DNA of 50,951 nt from an uncultured Hyphomicrobiaceae bacterium (GCA_937931785.1 CALHAX010000004.1:1-50951), one strand, 5' to 3'; counted from the first letter of the stretch, positions 1 to 8,983 are shown. Translations and numbers: made by a program. Notes: generated by a model not told the origin, from the sequence alone.

Positions 1-834
1 CGCGATGGGGACCTGGAACCAGGCAGCACGTTCTCGGACTGCGCACTTTGCCCTCAGATGATTGTCATTCCAAAGGGCAGCAATGTCTTCGGCAGTCCCG
101 AGTCTGCAGAAGATCGCCCAGCGAACGAAAAACCACAACGCAACGTTACGATGTTCGAGAATTTCGCCGTCAGTCAGCATGAGATTTCTGTCAGCGAATT
201 CAAATCATTTACTGAGGACAGCGGTTATCAAATAAGCGAAAACTGCAATACCGACGGTGTCGGTGGTCCGAAGGCAAATTACTTGAGCCCTGCCATGGAA
301 CAGGACGACAAACACCCTGTTGTGTGCGTTAGCGCGATCGACGCCCAGAAATACACGGTATGGCTCGCACAGCGAACTGGCCGATCATACCGCCTCTTGT
401 CGGAAGCAGAATGGGAATACGTGCGGCGCGGCGCCAAAAGTGTGGAGGAAGCCAAGGCCCCACTCGAAGGTCCACCTGAGTCAGGCAATATCAAGGGGGA
501 CGCCTGGATTGCCAGCACGACGCCGGCTGCATCATTTAATGCGAACGCGTTCAAGGTGTTCGACATGATGGGCAATGCTGCTGAATGGACGCAGGATTGC
601 TGGCACGACAACCATGACTATCTCCCTGCATCGGGTGCAGCTCGAACTGCGAGTGGCGACTGCCTGGCACGCTCCGTGCGCGGCGGTTCATGGGACAGCA
701 AGGCTCCACGCACACGTCCACAAGCACGTCAGCGGGTAGAGGCCGCACTTAGGGATTGGCGCATCGGCATCCGCGTCATGCGTCCTATTACACGAAAAGT
801 GGAACCAGGCGACGCTGTAACGAATAGCGAATGA
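1..834 (+). CDS. FGE-sulfatase (SUMF1/EgtB-type) domain protein, 5' truncated
   Basis: The reading frame is already open at base 1. The first codons encode FSDCALCPQMIVIP, which matches the start of the formylglycine-generating-enzyme-type fold (usually FRDCPxCPEMVVIPxG), so the gene begins before the window and the ATG at 58 is internal. Family hallmarks follow: SEAEWEYVRRGA, an FDMMGNAAEWTQD segment, RGGSWDSK, and a terminal GIRVMRP. Members of this family oxidise sulfatase cysteines or act in other cysteine or iron-linked chemistry; many bacterial copies have no assigned substrate. The substrate here cannot be assigned. No sulfatase gene lies in the window, and the gene converges on the DMT transporters downstream. 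Confidence 0.85.
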   Translation, partial: RDGDLEPGSTFSDCALCPQMIVIPKGSNVFGSPESAEDRPANEKPQRNVTMFENFAVSQHEISVSEFKSFTEDSGYQISENCNTDGVGGPKANYLSPAMEQDDKHPVVCVSAIDAQKYTVWLAQRTGRSYRLLSEAEWEYVRRGAKSVEEAKAPLEGPPESGNIKGDAWIASTTPAASFNANAFKVFDMMGNAAEWTQDCWHDNHDYLPASGAARTASGDCLARSVRGGSWDSKAPRTRPQARQRVEAALRDWRIGIRVMRPITRKVEPGDAVTNSE

Positions 835-920
835 AGACGGAATAAAATGTATCGTGGCGTGTCATCCAGAGTACCATTGCCGCCATATAGCCCGTTGGCT
901 TGCCACCCAACATCATGCGC

Positions 921-1844
921 TCAACGTCGCGCTGCGATGATCCCAGCAAGCGTGATCATGATCATGCCGACAAGCGAAAGTCCGTCTGGTATTTCTGCGA
1001 AAAAGACGACGCCCCACAGCACGGCAAACGCAAGATAGCCATAGTCGAACGTGGCAATCACGGACGACGGACCATTTTGATAGGCATACGCCGAGGCTAT
1101 ACTGCCAACGACAATGATCACGGCCAATGCCGCTACGATACCCCACACCAACGGGCTCATATGGCTCCATTGTGCAAGCAGGAATGGATACGTTTCAAGC
1201 CATGCGCTTGATGGTGGAGAAATATACAGCAGTCCGGTCATCATTCCACCAACCGCAATGAAGGTGAGATTGAGCACAAGGGACAACACAAGCGGCGACT
1301 CCTCCTGGCACTTTGTCCGCGTCAGGATCATGGCCAACGCGTACAGAATGGCAGCGAACACGGGAAGCAGCGCATAGGCATTGAAGCCCGCAGCGTCCGG
1401 CTTGAGCATGACAAGCATGCCCACGAAGCCAAGCAAGATGGCAAACCATCTCTTTCCCCCGACATGTTCTCCGACAAACACCGCGGCGAACAGCGTAATG
1501 AAAAGCGGAATCGTATAGTAAGCCGCCGCAGCAACGGACAAGGGCATGAATGGCAGTGCCGCGTAGTACGCCACCCACATGACCGAAAGCAGCAAACTGC
1601 GCGCAATCGCCCAGAACGGTGCAAGCGGAACACGCGATAGATGAGGCACCCGCCAGGCAAGCAGTCCCAGCACAAGAACAAGCGCGATTACGGACCGCAG
1701 CACGAACATCTGCCATATGGAAAACGTGACGCTGGAGAGCTTGATCAGCGCATCACCGAACGAGAGCGCCAGAACGGCAAGGAGGATTGCAGAAATTGCG
1801 AGCAGCGTTTTGCTGCGTGCATGATGGTCCAATGGTGTAGTCAA
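921..1844 (-). CDS. EamA/DMT-family permease (copy 1)
   Basis: A protein of about 307 residues with around ten hydrophobic segments and the two-fold EamA repeat. Landmarks are LALSFGDALIK in the first helix, AAAYYTIPLFITLFAAVFVGEH at the end of repeat 1, and FDYGYLAFAVLWGVVFFAEIPD at the end of repeat 2. DMT permeases of this type export or import small metabolites; the substrate is unknown. I chose a TTG start at 1844 because AGGGGA sits just upstream at a suitable distance. An ATG at 1901 is also in frame but has no convincing ribosome site and would add a polar, basic extension. It lies 76 bases downstream of a paralogue on the same strand and is probably co-transcribed with it. Confidence 0.85.
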   Translation of the reverse strand: MTTPLDHHARSKTLLAISAILLAVLALSFGDALIKLSSVTFSIWQMFVLRSVIALVLVLGLLAWRVPHLSRVPLAPFWAIARSLLLSVMWVAYYAALPFMPLSVAAAAYYTIPLFITLFAAVFVGEHVGGKRWFAILLGFVGMLVMLKPDAAGFNAYALLPVFAAILYALAMILTRTKCQEESPLVLSLVLNLTFIAVGGMMTGLLYISPPSSAWLETYPFLLAQWSHMSPLVWGIVAALAVIIVVGSIASAYAYQNGPSSVIATFDYGYLAFAVLWGVVFFAEIPDGLSLVGMIMITLAGIIAARR

Positions 1845-1920
1845 ATCAGTTCCCCTGCCCCTGCCGATCCTATGGCGCTCACACAGACCTACTGACACCA
1901 TCCGTCAGCAGTGCACCGCG

Positions 1921-2865
1921 TCAATGCCATGGCCGCAGAATCCAGCGCATCCATTTCGGACGCGGCGACAGGCGAGTCTCACGAAACACAATATAGAGAC
2001 CAGACGCCGCAACAATCGCCGCCCCCACGACCGTGAATTGGTCCGGTGTTTCATTCCAGATCAGATAGCCAAACAGCATCGCCCACAGCAAAGCGGTGTA
2101 GTTGAAGGGAACAAGAATTGCGACATCTGCAAACCGGGAGGCACGTGTGCGCAACAATTGTGCGATGCCGCCCAGGATACCGATCCCGGCCAACATCGCA
2201 AAATCCAGCGGCCCAGGCGTTGCCCAGTAAAACGGTAACACGACAGCCGCACATATCGTCGTGGTCATTGTAAAATAGAACACGATGGACTCAGTCGTTT
2301 CAGTGCGTGTCATCTTGCGAACGTAAATCGTGGTGACACCGATACAGGCTGCTCCGAACAAGGCGAGCAAGGCCACAGGCTCGAACGCATGACTGCCAGG
2401 CCGCACGATAATCAGAACGCCAATGAAGCCAGCCAGAACAGCTCCCCAGCGATGCGTCCCCACTTTTTCTCCCAGCATGGGCACAGACAGCGCAGTTGCA
2501 AACAGCGGCGCGGCAAATGTGATCGCCACCGCATCAGACAGTTTCATGGATGTGTAGGCTGTGAACACGGTCACCATGGCGAGGACACCCACAAGCGAGC
2601 GAATGATATGACCATTCAGGTTGACCGGCTTGAGTGCGCTCCATCTCCCGGAGCGCCAAACGCTCCAGGCGATTGGAAGAAGAGCAAAAACACTGCGAAA
2701 GAATACGATCTGAACGACAGAGAAAGCCGCGCCCTGCCATTTGACCAGCACATCCATGAGCGAAAACAGGGTGACGGCGCTGAATGCAAGCGCGATCGCC
2801 ACAGCAACACCGTGACGGGGACTCGATTGGGTAGATGAAGACCGCGACGCGGCGGCGAATGACAC
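1921..2865 (-). CDS. EamA/DMT-family permease (copy 2)
   Basis: A 314-residue integral membrane protein with about ten hydrophobic helices and the EamA duplication. Recognisable segments are AVTLFSLMDVLVKWQG in helix 1, AITFAAPLFATALSVPMLGEKVG closing the first half, and FNYTALLWAMLFGYLIWNETPD closing the second. The pattern matches bacterial DMT-superfamily efflux permeases; the transported compound is unknown. The start is a GTG at 2865 with only a weak GAAAG upstream, so the first few residues are uncertain. It is the first gene of a two-gene minus-strand unit with the paralogous permease downstream. Tandem pairs may act separately or as heterodimers; the sequence does not decide. Confidence 0.87.
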   Translation of the reverse strand: MSFAAASRSSSTQSSPRHGVAVAIALAFSAVTLFSLMDVLVKWQGAAFSVVQIVFFRSVFALLPIAWSVWRSGRWSALKPVNLNGHIIRSLVGVLAMVTVFTAYTSMKLSDAVAITFAAPLFATALSVPMLGEKVGTHRWGAVLAGFIGVLIIVRPGSHAFEPVALLALFGAACIGVTTIYVRKMTRTETTESIVFYFTMTTTICAAVVLPFYWATPGPLDFAMLAGIGILGGIAQLLRTRASRFADVAILVPFNYTALLWAMLFGYLIWNETPDQFTVVGAAIVAASGLYIVFRETRLSPRPKWMRWILRPWH

Positions 2866-2991
2866 AGCTCAAACTTTCAGGACAAACGTCTCGAAACGCA
2901 AGCTTTAACTCTGCAGCAAAAAAGAGCAATGCGTAAGGTGTGGCAGCTCACGTCGGGCATGCACACACAGCATGGCATGGTCGTCGATGTA

Positions 2992-3183
2992 TCAGTTTAG
3001 AGATACATTTTCGTCAGTTAGCGCAAGGTACCGTCGTGCATTTTCAATTTCAGCGCGAACAACAACCAGTGGGTCAGGACACAAGACTTCGTTGGTAGTT
3101 TCGGCCATATCAAGCACACGCAACGCCTGCGTGAGGTTCTCCAGCGCCTGGGATGTCGGGGAGCGATCAAGACCATCAAGCAT
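2992..3183 (-). CDS. Small hypothetical protein (63 aa)
   Basis: A short gene with a strong GAAGGAAAA ribosome site placed correctly before the ATG at 3183. The product is acidic and predominantly helical (two amphipathic stretches, around residues 11-28 and 43-55) and has no signal or membrane segment. I do not recognise a family. Codon use resembles real genes and there is no competing frame. It is divergent from the methyltransferase at 3451. The 270-base gap between them holds a Crp/Fnr-type palindrome at 3261-3286, which may control either gene. Confidence 0.6.
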   Translation of the reverse strand: MLDGLDRSPTSQALENLTQALRVLDMAETTNEVLCPDPLVVVRAEIENARRYLALTDENVSLN

Positions 3184-3260
3184 CGCGGTTTTCCTTCAAA
3201 TCAGTTGGAATTGACGCGATACAAATCTCTTGTTTGAGCTATATGCCGAAGAAGGGAGGC

Positions 3261-3286
3261 AAAAATGTGATGTACGTCACATTTTT
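3261..3286. promoter_or_regulatory. Crp/Fnr-type palindromic operator
   Basis: Ten-base arms AAAAATGTGA and TCACATTTTT are perfectly complementary around a six-base centre. The core TGTGA-N6-TCACA at 3266-3281 is the classical Crp half-site pair with Crp spacing. It lies between the small minus-strand gene (start 3183) and the methyltransferase (start 3451), 75-83 bases upstream of the former. Binding by the Crp-family regulator at 19414-20100 is possible but not shown. Confidence 0.7.
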
Positions 3287-3450
3287 GCGGAACTCCACCA
3301 AACAGTCATATGACGCGACTGGCCAATGAAACCAGACAATGTCTTGTCATCCCGTGTGTTCTGTTCAACCTTGCGACAAGGCTGAATCAAAGAATTTCCA
3401 ACAGCGACCAGGCCCTGAAGTCTTGAACGCAGAGATGAGAGATCAGGCCC

Positions 3451-4092
3451 ATGACAGAAAGAAAATCATCGTTCCTCGACGCCGCATATGGTTTCAGCGA
3501 CACCGACACGTCGGAGAAGATCAAGGCGCACTACGATGCCTGGGCGTCACATTACGACGCAGAACTGGTCGACCAACAGCAGTATGTCATGCCAAGTCGA
3601 GCAGCGGCGGCCATCGCCTCGCATTGTACTGAAAAAACCGCATCCATCCTCGATATCGGTTGCGGAACAGGTTTGTCGGGCAAGGCACTCGCTGATCGTG
3701 GGTTTAACACGATCGACGGTTGCGACCTCAGTCCCGGCATGCTGGCGAAGGCCGCCACTCTCGACATCTACGGTCGTCTGTTCGAAGCGGACCTCACCAA
3801 ACCGCCGCTTGATGCAGCAGACGCCAGTTACGACATCATGACCGTCGTTGGCGCGTTCAGTTTCGGCCACATCCCTGTTGATGCCATGGACGACCTTTTG
3901 CGCGTCATCAAACCAGGGGGTCTGTTTCTCATCACCACAAACGATCACTACTACGATGAGGGAACGATCCAGCCAAAACTCGATCAACTTGTTGCGGATG
4001 AAATGGTCACAATGCTGATGGCGGAACACGGTGCCCATATCGAAGGATTGAATGTCAGCGGATGGGTTTTTCTCATGCGCAGCACCACCTAG
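3451..4092 (+). CDS. Class I SAM-dependent methyltransferase
   Basis: A 213-residue Rossmann-fold methyltransferase. Motif I is ILDIGCGTGLSG (about residues 66-77). It is followed by GCDLSPGMLAKA for the acidic loop that binds the ribose, an ADLTKP motif, and a PGGLFLITTN strand near residue 150. The N-terminal IKAHYDAWASHYD is typical of the family that includes the WBSCR27-like enzymes, which methylate small molecules or proteins of mostly unknown identity. The start has a GAGAG-rich leader. It stands alone on the plus strand, divergent from the 63-aa gene, with a Crp-type palindrome upstream and the tct operon downstream. The substrate is unknown. Confidence 0.88.
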   Translation: MTERKSSFLDAAYGFSDTDTSEKIKAHYDAWASHYDAELVDQQQYVMPSRAAAAIASHCTEKTASILDIGCGTGLSGKALADRGFNTIDGCDLSPGMLAKAATLDIYGRLFEADLTKPPLDAADASYDIMTVVGAFSFGHIPVDAMDDLLRVIKPGGLFLITTNDHYYDEGTIQPKLDQLVADEMVTMLMAEHGAHIEGLNVSGWVFLMRSTT

Positions 4093-4276
4093 GACATTGT
4101 GCAATGCAACATTCCCATCCTCGCAACGCAGCATTCACAATATGCTTGTTCGTCACATTTTAAGCCGCTAGCTTGGCGCATCAGTCGTGGCACCCACAGA
4201 AGGTCGCCCGATGGATCAGTCTGGCCGGAGCGGGCGCTTATGCCTCCCAACCGGCCGTCAATATTTGGGAGGACTC

Positions 4277-5305
4277 ATGACATTTAGAACCAAGACAACT
4301 GCAGGCATTGCCACATTCGCAGCTACACTTATGCTCAGTGGAGCCGCTTTTGCAGCGCAATGTGAAACAGCAGATATGGCCGCCATGGACAAGCCTGGTG
4401 GTTTTCCAGAACGCGCGCTGACCATGATCGTACCTTATGGCCCGGGTGGGGGCTCAGGCCAGGTTGCAAGAGCGATGGCCGAAGCCGTCACAGCGGTTAC
4501 CAAAGTCAACATCAACCGTGATCACAAACCAGGTGGTTCCGGCACGGTTGGCATGACAGCCTACATGGCGACACCAGCTGACGGCTACAATGTGCTCGAG
4601 CACATTGATGATGCCTCCTCGGCACATGCTCTTGACTCGTCCAAGCCAAATCCAGCTGAAGACCTGATCCCGCTGGTCACGTCACAAGTCACGTTCTCGC
4701 AGGTTTACATCCGCACGAACGAAACACGCTTTACCGACTGGAAGTCGTTCGTTGCGTGGGTGAAGGCCCAGGGTGGCAAAGCGTCCATTGCCAACGTCTC
4801 CAAGGAAGGCTCCATGGAACGCGTTTCGATGAAGTTCATCACAGACGCAACCGGCATGGAAATCCAGCAGATTTCGTTCGATAAAGGCGCTCCACGTTAC
4901 GGCGCGCTGCTCGGCGGACAGGTGGATGCACTTTTTGAACAGCCAGGCGACGTGCGCAAGTTCCTCGATGCTAAAAAGTTCAAGCCAATCCTGACGATCT
5001 TCAGCGAACGCCCTGCAGCGTTCCCTGACACACCAACACACGTTGAAGAAGGCATGTCCTTCGCCCCGCTGGTCCGTTTCCGTGGCTTCTACGTTCACGC
5101 AAAGGCTCCAGCTGATCGTGTGAAGTGGTTGCAGAACGCATTCCAGCGCGCTTACTGCCATGACAGCTATGTCGCATACAACAAGTCCAAGTTCATGGAT
5201 GCGATCCCAAGCTATCGTGACACAGCAGGTTCGAAAGAGCTGATCACGAAGACAATCGGTCAGTACCGTGAAGTCTACAAGGCTATGGGCCTGAAAGTGA
5301 AATAA
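4277..5305 (+). CDS. tctC: Tripartite tricarboxylate transporter substrate-binding protein
   Basis: The periplasmic receptor of a TctABC-type transporter, which delivers a carboxylate to the TctA/TctB membrane pair. I chose the ATG at 4277 because GGGAGGA lies directly upstream; the longer frame from 4187 has no such site. The protein is 342 residues. A clear signal peptide is present (TTAGIATFAATLMLSGAAFAA, residues about 7-27), and the TctC hallmark follows as PERALTMIVPYGPGGGSGQVARA. The C-terminal region carries the usual conserved blocks. It leads an operon with tctB and tctA and is separated from tctB by a strong hairpin. The ligand cannot be read from sequence. Confidence 0.92.
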   Translation: MTFRTKTTAGIATFAATLMLSGAAFAAQCETADMAAMDKPGGFPERALTMIVPYGPGGGSGQVARAMAEAVTAVTKVNINRDHKPGGSGTVGMTAYMATPADGYNVLEHIDDASSAHALDSSKPNPAEDLIPLVTSQVTFSQVYIRTNETRFTDWKSFVAWVKAQGGKASIANVSKEGSMERVSMKFITDATGMEIQQISFDKGAPRYGALLGGQVDALFEQPGDVRKFLDAKKFKPILTIFSERPAAFPDTPTHVEEGMSFAPLVRFRGFYVHAKAPADRVKWLQNAFQRAYCHDSYVAYNKSKFMDAIPSYRDTAGSKELITKTIGQYREVYKAMGLKVK

Positions 5306-5338
5306 GGGTTTCGTCCATAGGACAACCTGACAAATCGG

Positions 5339-5366
5339 GGCCCGGCGGCGACATCACTGCCGGGCC
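5339..5366 (+). terminator. Hairpin between tctC and tctB
   Basis: A perfect 8-bp stem, GGCCCGGC with GCCGGGCC, around a 12-base loop, followed by the pyrimidine-rich TCTTCTTGT. It sits 34 bases after the tctC stop. It may act as a partial terminator or as a 3'-end stabiliser that keeps the binding-protein message more abundant than tctBA. The T tract is poor, so full termination is not certain. Confidence 0.6.
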
Positions 5367-5504
5367 TCTTCTTGTAAAGTAGCAGTCTATGGTGCTTCAA
5401 ACTTGATCTGCAGCGCCATAGGTAGGCAAGAGCCTTCTGTAGTTGCACATCATGATTCAAGCTGAATCAGAAGCGCAATAGTTGCGTTGGGGAGCGTACG
5501 CGTT

Positions 5505-6071
5505 ATGGGCAATCTGTCCCGACAGCATATCGTCGAAACGGTGGTGTGGCTGGCAATGGCCGCCGTGTTGTTTGTCTACTCTTTCGAATTCAATCAGAGT
5601 GGCGAGATCTACCCACCAGGGCCTTCGGCATGGCCACGCGCTGTGATCGTTCTCCTTGTGCTGGCAGCCTTTGGAAATCTGTATTTCCATCACAAGAACG
5701 GTGACAGTCTTCAGGAAGGTCGCATCGGCCTGACACGGGATGACGAAACGCTGAATGCGCAACGAAGTCTTGGTGCAAACTTGCGCATCGGGTTGATACT
5801 CCTGCTCCCCTTCGTTTTCGCCTTGTCGCTAAAACCGATGGGCTTCTACAGCGCCGCTCCCTTATTCATTGTTGGAATTATTGTCCTCATGGGCGAGCGT
5901 CGCCCCATGGCGATCTTGGGCATAACCATTCTCATCTACGTCTTGCTGATCATTTTCTTTCTCGTCCTGCTGAATGCCAACCTGCCGCAAGGTACGGTGA
6001 GCCCATTCTACGACATAAGCAGTCAGTTCCTGATCTGGAACACCCAGTTTCACAACTGGCTAGGTAAATAG
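5505..6071 (+). CDS. tctB: Tripartite tricarboxylate transporter small membrane subunit
   Basis: A protein of 188 residues with four hydrophobic segments, the standard TctB architecture. Helix 1 (VETVVWLAMAAVLFVYSF) is followed by the conserved short periplasmic loop with PPGPSAWPRAV. The last part contains a long aliphatic helix pair, ILGITILIYVLLIIFFLVLL. I favour the ATG at 5505, ten bases after GGGGAG; a TTG at 5487 is in frame but lies upstream of that site. tctA begins 18 bases after the stop, so the two membrane subunits are translated from one message. Confidence 0.88.
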   Translation: MGNLSRQHIVETVVWLAMAAVLFVYSFEFNQSGEIYPPGPSAWPRAVIVLLVLAAFGNLYFHHKNGDSLQEGRIGLTRDDETLNAQRSLGANLRIGLILLLPFVFALSLKPMGFYSAAPLFIVGIIVLMGERRPMAILGITILIYVLLIIFFLVLLNANLPQGTVSPFYDISSQFLIWNTQFHNWLGK

Positions 6072-6089
6072 GTTCAGGAACAAGCAGTC

Positions 6090-7634
6090 ATGATCGATAA
6101 CTTCCTCGCAGGCACACAAGCCCTCTTCAGCGACCCATTCACAATCTTCATTTTCATCTGTGCGGTCATCGGCGGCATGCTGTTCGGCGCGATCCCGGGC
6201 GTCAGCATGCTCACGCTTGCCGCAATCATCTTGCCGTTCACAGGTGCACTTGAACCGGCCCAGGCGATCATGCTGTTCGCGGTGATATATTGCACAGGCA
6301 CCTATGGCGGCGCCATCACGGCGATCCTGTTCAACATCCCAGGGTCTGCTGAAAACGCTCCAACAGCCTTTGATGGTTACCCGATGACCCAAAACGGTCA
6401 GGCCGGCAAAGCGGTCGGTTCCGCGGTGTTGTGTTCCGCTATCGGCGGTGTCGCATCTGCACTCGTCATGATGGCAGCAACTGAGCCAATAGCGAACTGG
6501 GCCATTTCCAATATTGCCGCTCCGGAAATCTTCGCCCTCGTCTTTTTCGGACTGGCCGTCGCTTCGTCGGTCGGTGGCAACACGATCTGGAAAGGCTGGC
6601 TGTCCGTAATTCTTGGCGTTATGATCGGCACCGTCGGACAAGACCCGATCGATGGGGTCAACCGCTACACGTTCGATTTCGTGGATCTCGCAGCCGGCAT
6701 CGCGTTCGTCCCCGTCATTCTCGGTCTGTTTGCTGTGTCAGAAGTCTTCACCCAGGCCGAGAAAAAAGCAGTCGGCACCTATAACGCACCCAAATTCAGC
6801 CTGAACTTTCCAAAATTTGCAGAACTGTGGAGAGAGAAAGTTGCCGTGCTTCGATCCATTTTGATCGGTTTCTTCTGCGGCATTCTTCCAGGCATTGGCG
6901 CCACACTCGCGGCGTTCATGAGTTACGGTGAAGCCGTCCGCTGGTCGAAGAACAAGGAAGAATTCGGACGCGGAAAACTGGAAGGCGTCATTTCATCGGA
7001 AACCGCAAATAACGCTGCAACAGGCGCAGCCATGATCCCGCTTCTCGCACTTGGCCTGCCAGGTGGTGCATTGACCGCCATTATGGTTGCTGCATTCGAG
7101 ATGCATGACCTCGAACCAGGACCGCTTGTGTTCTGGAATTCACCAGATCTGATCTGGGTTGTTTTCGCTGCGATGTTCTGGGCCAACCTTTCCATCCTGT
7201 TTATTGGGTTGCTGGAAACCAAGACGATCCTTTATCTTCTGAAGATCCCGTTCCAGTTCTTGGCACCATTGATCCTTCTGCTTGCAACTGTGGGAGCCTA
7301 CCTCACACGTGGTCTCGTGCTTGATGTCCTGGTCATGTTCACCGCAGGCATCGTGGGCTTTCTGCTCCGGCGCTCCGGCTACTCGATGGCTGGCCTCGTG
7401 CTCGGCGTCATTCTGGGCAAGGTCGGCGAAGGAAACTACGCCCGCGGTATGCAGATGATGCACTTCGAGCCATTTTCAGTCAGCACGGGTTACTTCGGTC
7501 GTCTGGCACCGATAGATCTGGCCTTCACGACGATCTATTTGCCGATCGGATTGCTCCTTCTCATCGGCGGTTTGATCACGCTCGCTGCAAGTGTCTGGGC
7601 TGCACTCCGCGCACGCCCCAGCCAAATGAGCTAA
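6090..7634 (+). CDS. tctA: Tripartite tricarboxylate transporter large permease
   Basis: The large membrane subunit of the TctABC transporter, 514 residues, close to the family norm of about 500. It carries the two glycine-rich TctA signatures. One is in the N-terminal half (GGMLFGAIPGVSMLTLAAIILPF, then GTYGGAITAILFNIPG). The other is in the C-terminal half (GFFCGILPGIGATLAAFMSYGEA, then GVISSETANNAATGAAMIPLLALGLPGG). About twelve hydrophobic segments are visible. It ends the tctCBA operon. No tctDE two-component genes are present nearby, so regulation is not evident. Confidence 0.95.
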   Translation: MIDNFLAGTQALFSDPFTIFIFICAVIGGMLFGAIPGVSMLTLAAIILPFTGALEPAQAIMLFAVIYCTGTYGGAITAILFNIPGSAENAPTAFDGYPMTQNGQAGKAVGSAVLCSAIGGVASALVMMAATEPIANWAISNIAAPEIFALVFFGLAVASSVGGNTIWKGWLSVILGVMIGTVGQDPIDGVNRYTFDFVDLAAGIAFVPVILGLFAVSEVFTQAEKKAVGTYNAPKFSLNFPKFAELWREKVAVLRSILIGFFCGILPGIGATLAAFMSYGEAVRWSKNKEEFGRGKLEGVISSETANNAATGAAMIPLLALGLPGGALTAIMVAAFEMHDLEPGPLVFWNSPDLIWVVFAAMFWANLSILFIGLLETKTILYLLKIPFQFLAPLILLLATVGAYLTRGLVLDVLVMFTAGIVGFLLRRSGYSMAGLVLGVILGKVGEGNYARGMQMMHFEPFSVSTGYFGRLAPIDLAFTTIYLPIGLLLLIGGLITLAASVWAALRARPSQMS

Positions 7635-7653
7635 AAGAACACTCAAAGTCGGC

Positions 7654-7689
7654 AAAAGAAAAAGAGGCACCATCATGAGATGGTGCCTC
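7654..7689 (-). terminator. Rho-independent terminator
   Basis: An 11-bp perfect stem (GAGGCACCATC with GATGGTGCCTC, 7664-7674 and 7679-7689) with a 4-base loop. Read on the minus strand it is followed by TTTTTCTTTT, so it terminates the membrane protein gene whose stop is at 7751. On the plus strand there is no T tract after it. Confidence 0.88.
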
Positions 7690-7750
7690 CTGCAGTCCCC
7701 CCCGATGGGCAACACTCTCGCGAAGAGCCCTGCCAATCAGAAATAGTTGT

Positions 7751-8983
7751 TTACGCCGCAACCACACCAAGTGGCGCAGTAACGGTATCCGTTTCATCAA
7801 CGGTTTCAGCAGCACTCAACCGGATACCAATGTAGCGGATACGTCCCGCAATCTTGGCCTTGTTGACACCCAATTCACCGAACTGTCGACCAAACATCGG
7901 AAGCGCCATCGGTTCTTTTGAAAGTTCGTCACACCAGGCGCAGTAGTCTTCATAGAGCGCCGTCGCTGTGAGGCTGCACCCTTCAGCAGCATCGATCCGA
8001 TCACGATAAAACCGTTCGACATCATTGTCCGGAACAGCAGCCAGCTTCGGTGCCGCCGCAGCCGCTGCAAGCGATGTTGCCGCCATAGGCATGGCCACCG
8101 GTGCAGATGGCATAGCCACAGGCTCTTCAGAAACCGAACGATTGTCGTTTGCAATCTCACGTGTGCGCGCCCGTGGACGTGCCATCGGAAGTGGTCTGCG
8201 ATCTTCGTAGATATTCCACTGCGAGAACACGACGTAGAAGCCAAGTGCCGAACCAAATTCGACCAGCAAAGCCATCAGGACAATCAAGCCCATCTGAACC
8301 AGAGTTTCGTCCTGTCCGAGCAACTTGCCGAGGAAGTGCGACTGCGGATCAGCAAGTGTGTTCGCTGTGACGCCTTGCGGTGCGGAAGCGAGTTCAGCTT
8401 TCAGGCTTGCGATATGTGCCTCGATCTTTGCAGCCTCACGCCCTGCCGCAGCTTCAGCGGAAAGAGTATGATAGGTCTGGCAGAACGAAATACTCTTGCT
8501 TGCCGTCGCGTCCGTACATCCTGCAGACGTGCGCCACCGACGGTTTTGCTCCATGCTCCGCATTTCCGCCGCAACCGTGGCAGCGGGGCGATGTTGTGGA
8601 ATCCAGCCAAGGCGTTCACGACTACGCTTCAAATCAATTCGCTTGTCGGCATAGTTGACCGCCTGCGCTTCGCGTACGTTCGCCGTATCTTTTCGGTTCA
8701 TGGCCGAAAAACCGAGTGCCGACGTGATCGAGAACGCCAGACATACCGTCCAGAGCGTTCCACCTGCGAGAGCCTGGCTCCAGCTTTTCTGCTTCCATGC
8801 CGCAAAGATAAAGAACGGCAAAAGCGCCTTCATGCCGTCCGCGGCAGCGCTTGCAAAACCGAGAATGTTGGCGTTCATCGCCGTGGTGCCAAGCCCAGCG
8901 CCGAACTGCCAGTTCATCGCCGCCGATACGAACAGCAGCACACCAGCCGCCATTAGTCCAAAAATACCTAGTATATGTCTCAT
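7751..8983 (-). CDS. Membrane protein with C-terminal primase-like winged-helix domain
   Basis: A 410-residue protein with a strong AGGAGG site before the ATG at 8983. Hydrophobic segments lie at about 4-24, 40-62, 71-93 and 229-253. The charged region 100-200 between helices 3 and 4 is helical and may be coiled. An alanine/proline-rich linker (285-318) leads to residues 324-390. That part contains ALYEDYCAWCDEL, a MFGRQFGELGV block and RIRYIGIRL, resembling the winged helix at the C-terminus of P4/D5-type phage and plasmid primases (LYxAYxxWC...FGRxLxxxG...RxYxGIRL). No primase or helicase domain is present. The role is unknown; a membrane-anchored DNA-binding protein is an inference. It ends at its own terminator and is flanked upstream by an unusual non-coding region. 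Confidence 0.72.
   Translation of the reverse strand: MRHILGIFGLMAAGVLLFVSAAMNWQFGAGLGTTAMNANILGFASAAADGMKALLPFFIFAAWKQKSWSQALAGGTLWTVCLAFSITSALGFSAMNRKDTANVREAQAVNYADKRIDLKRSRERLGWIPQHRPAATVAAEMRSMEQNRRWRTSAGCTDATASKSISFCQTYHTLSAEAAAGREAAKIEAHIASLKAELASAPQGVTANTLADPQSHFLGKLLGQDETLVQMGLIVLMALLVEFGSALGFYVVFSQWNIYEDRRPLPMARPRARTREIANDNRSVSEEPVAMPSAPVAMPMAATSLAAAAAAPKLAAVPDNDVERFYRDRIDAAEGCSLTATALYEDYCAWCDELSKEPMALPMFGRQFGELGVNKAKIAGRIRYIGIRLSAAETVDETDTVTAPLGVVAA

Noticed and set aside
921-2865. The two DMT permeases as an SMR-type paired multidrug exporter
   Set aside because: They are about 300 residues each with internal duplication (EamA type), not the 100-residue SMR type.
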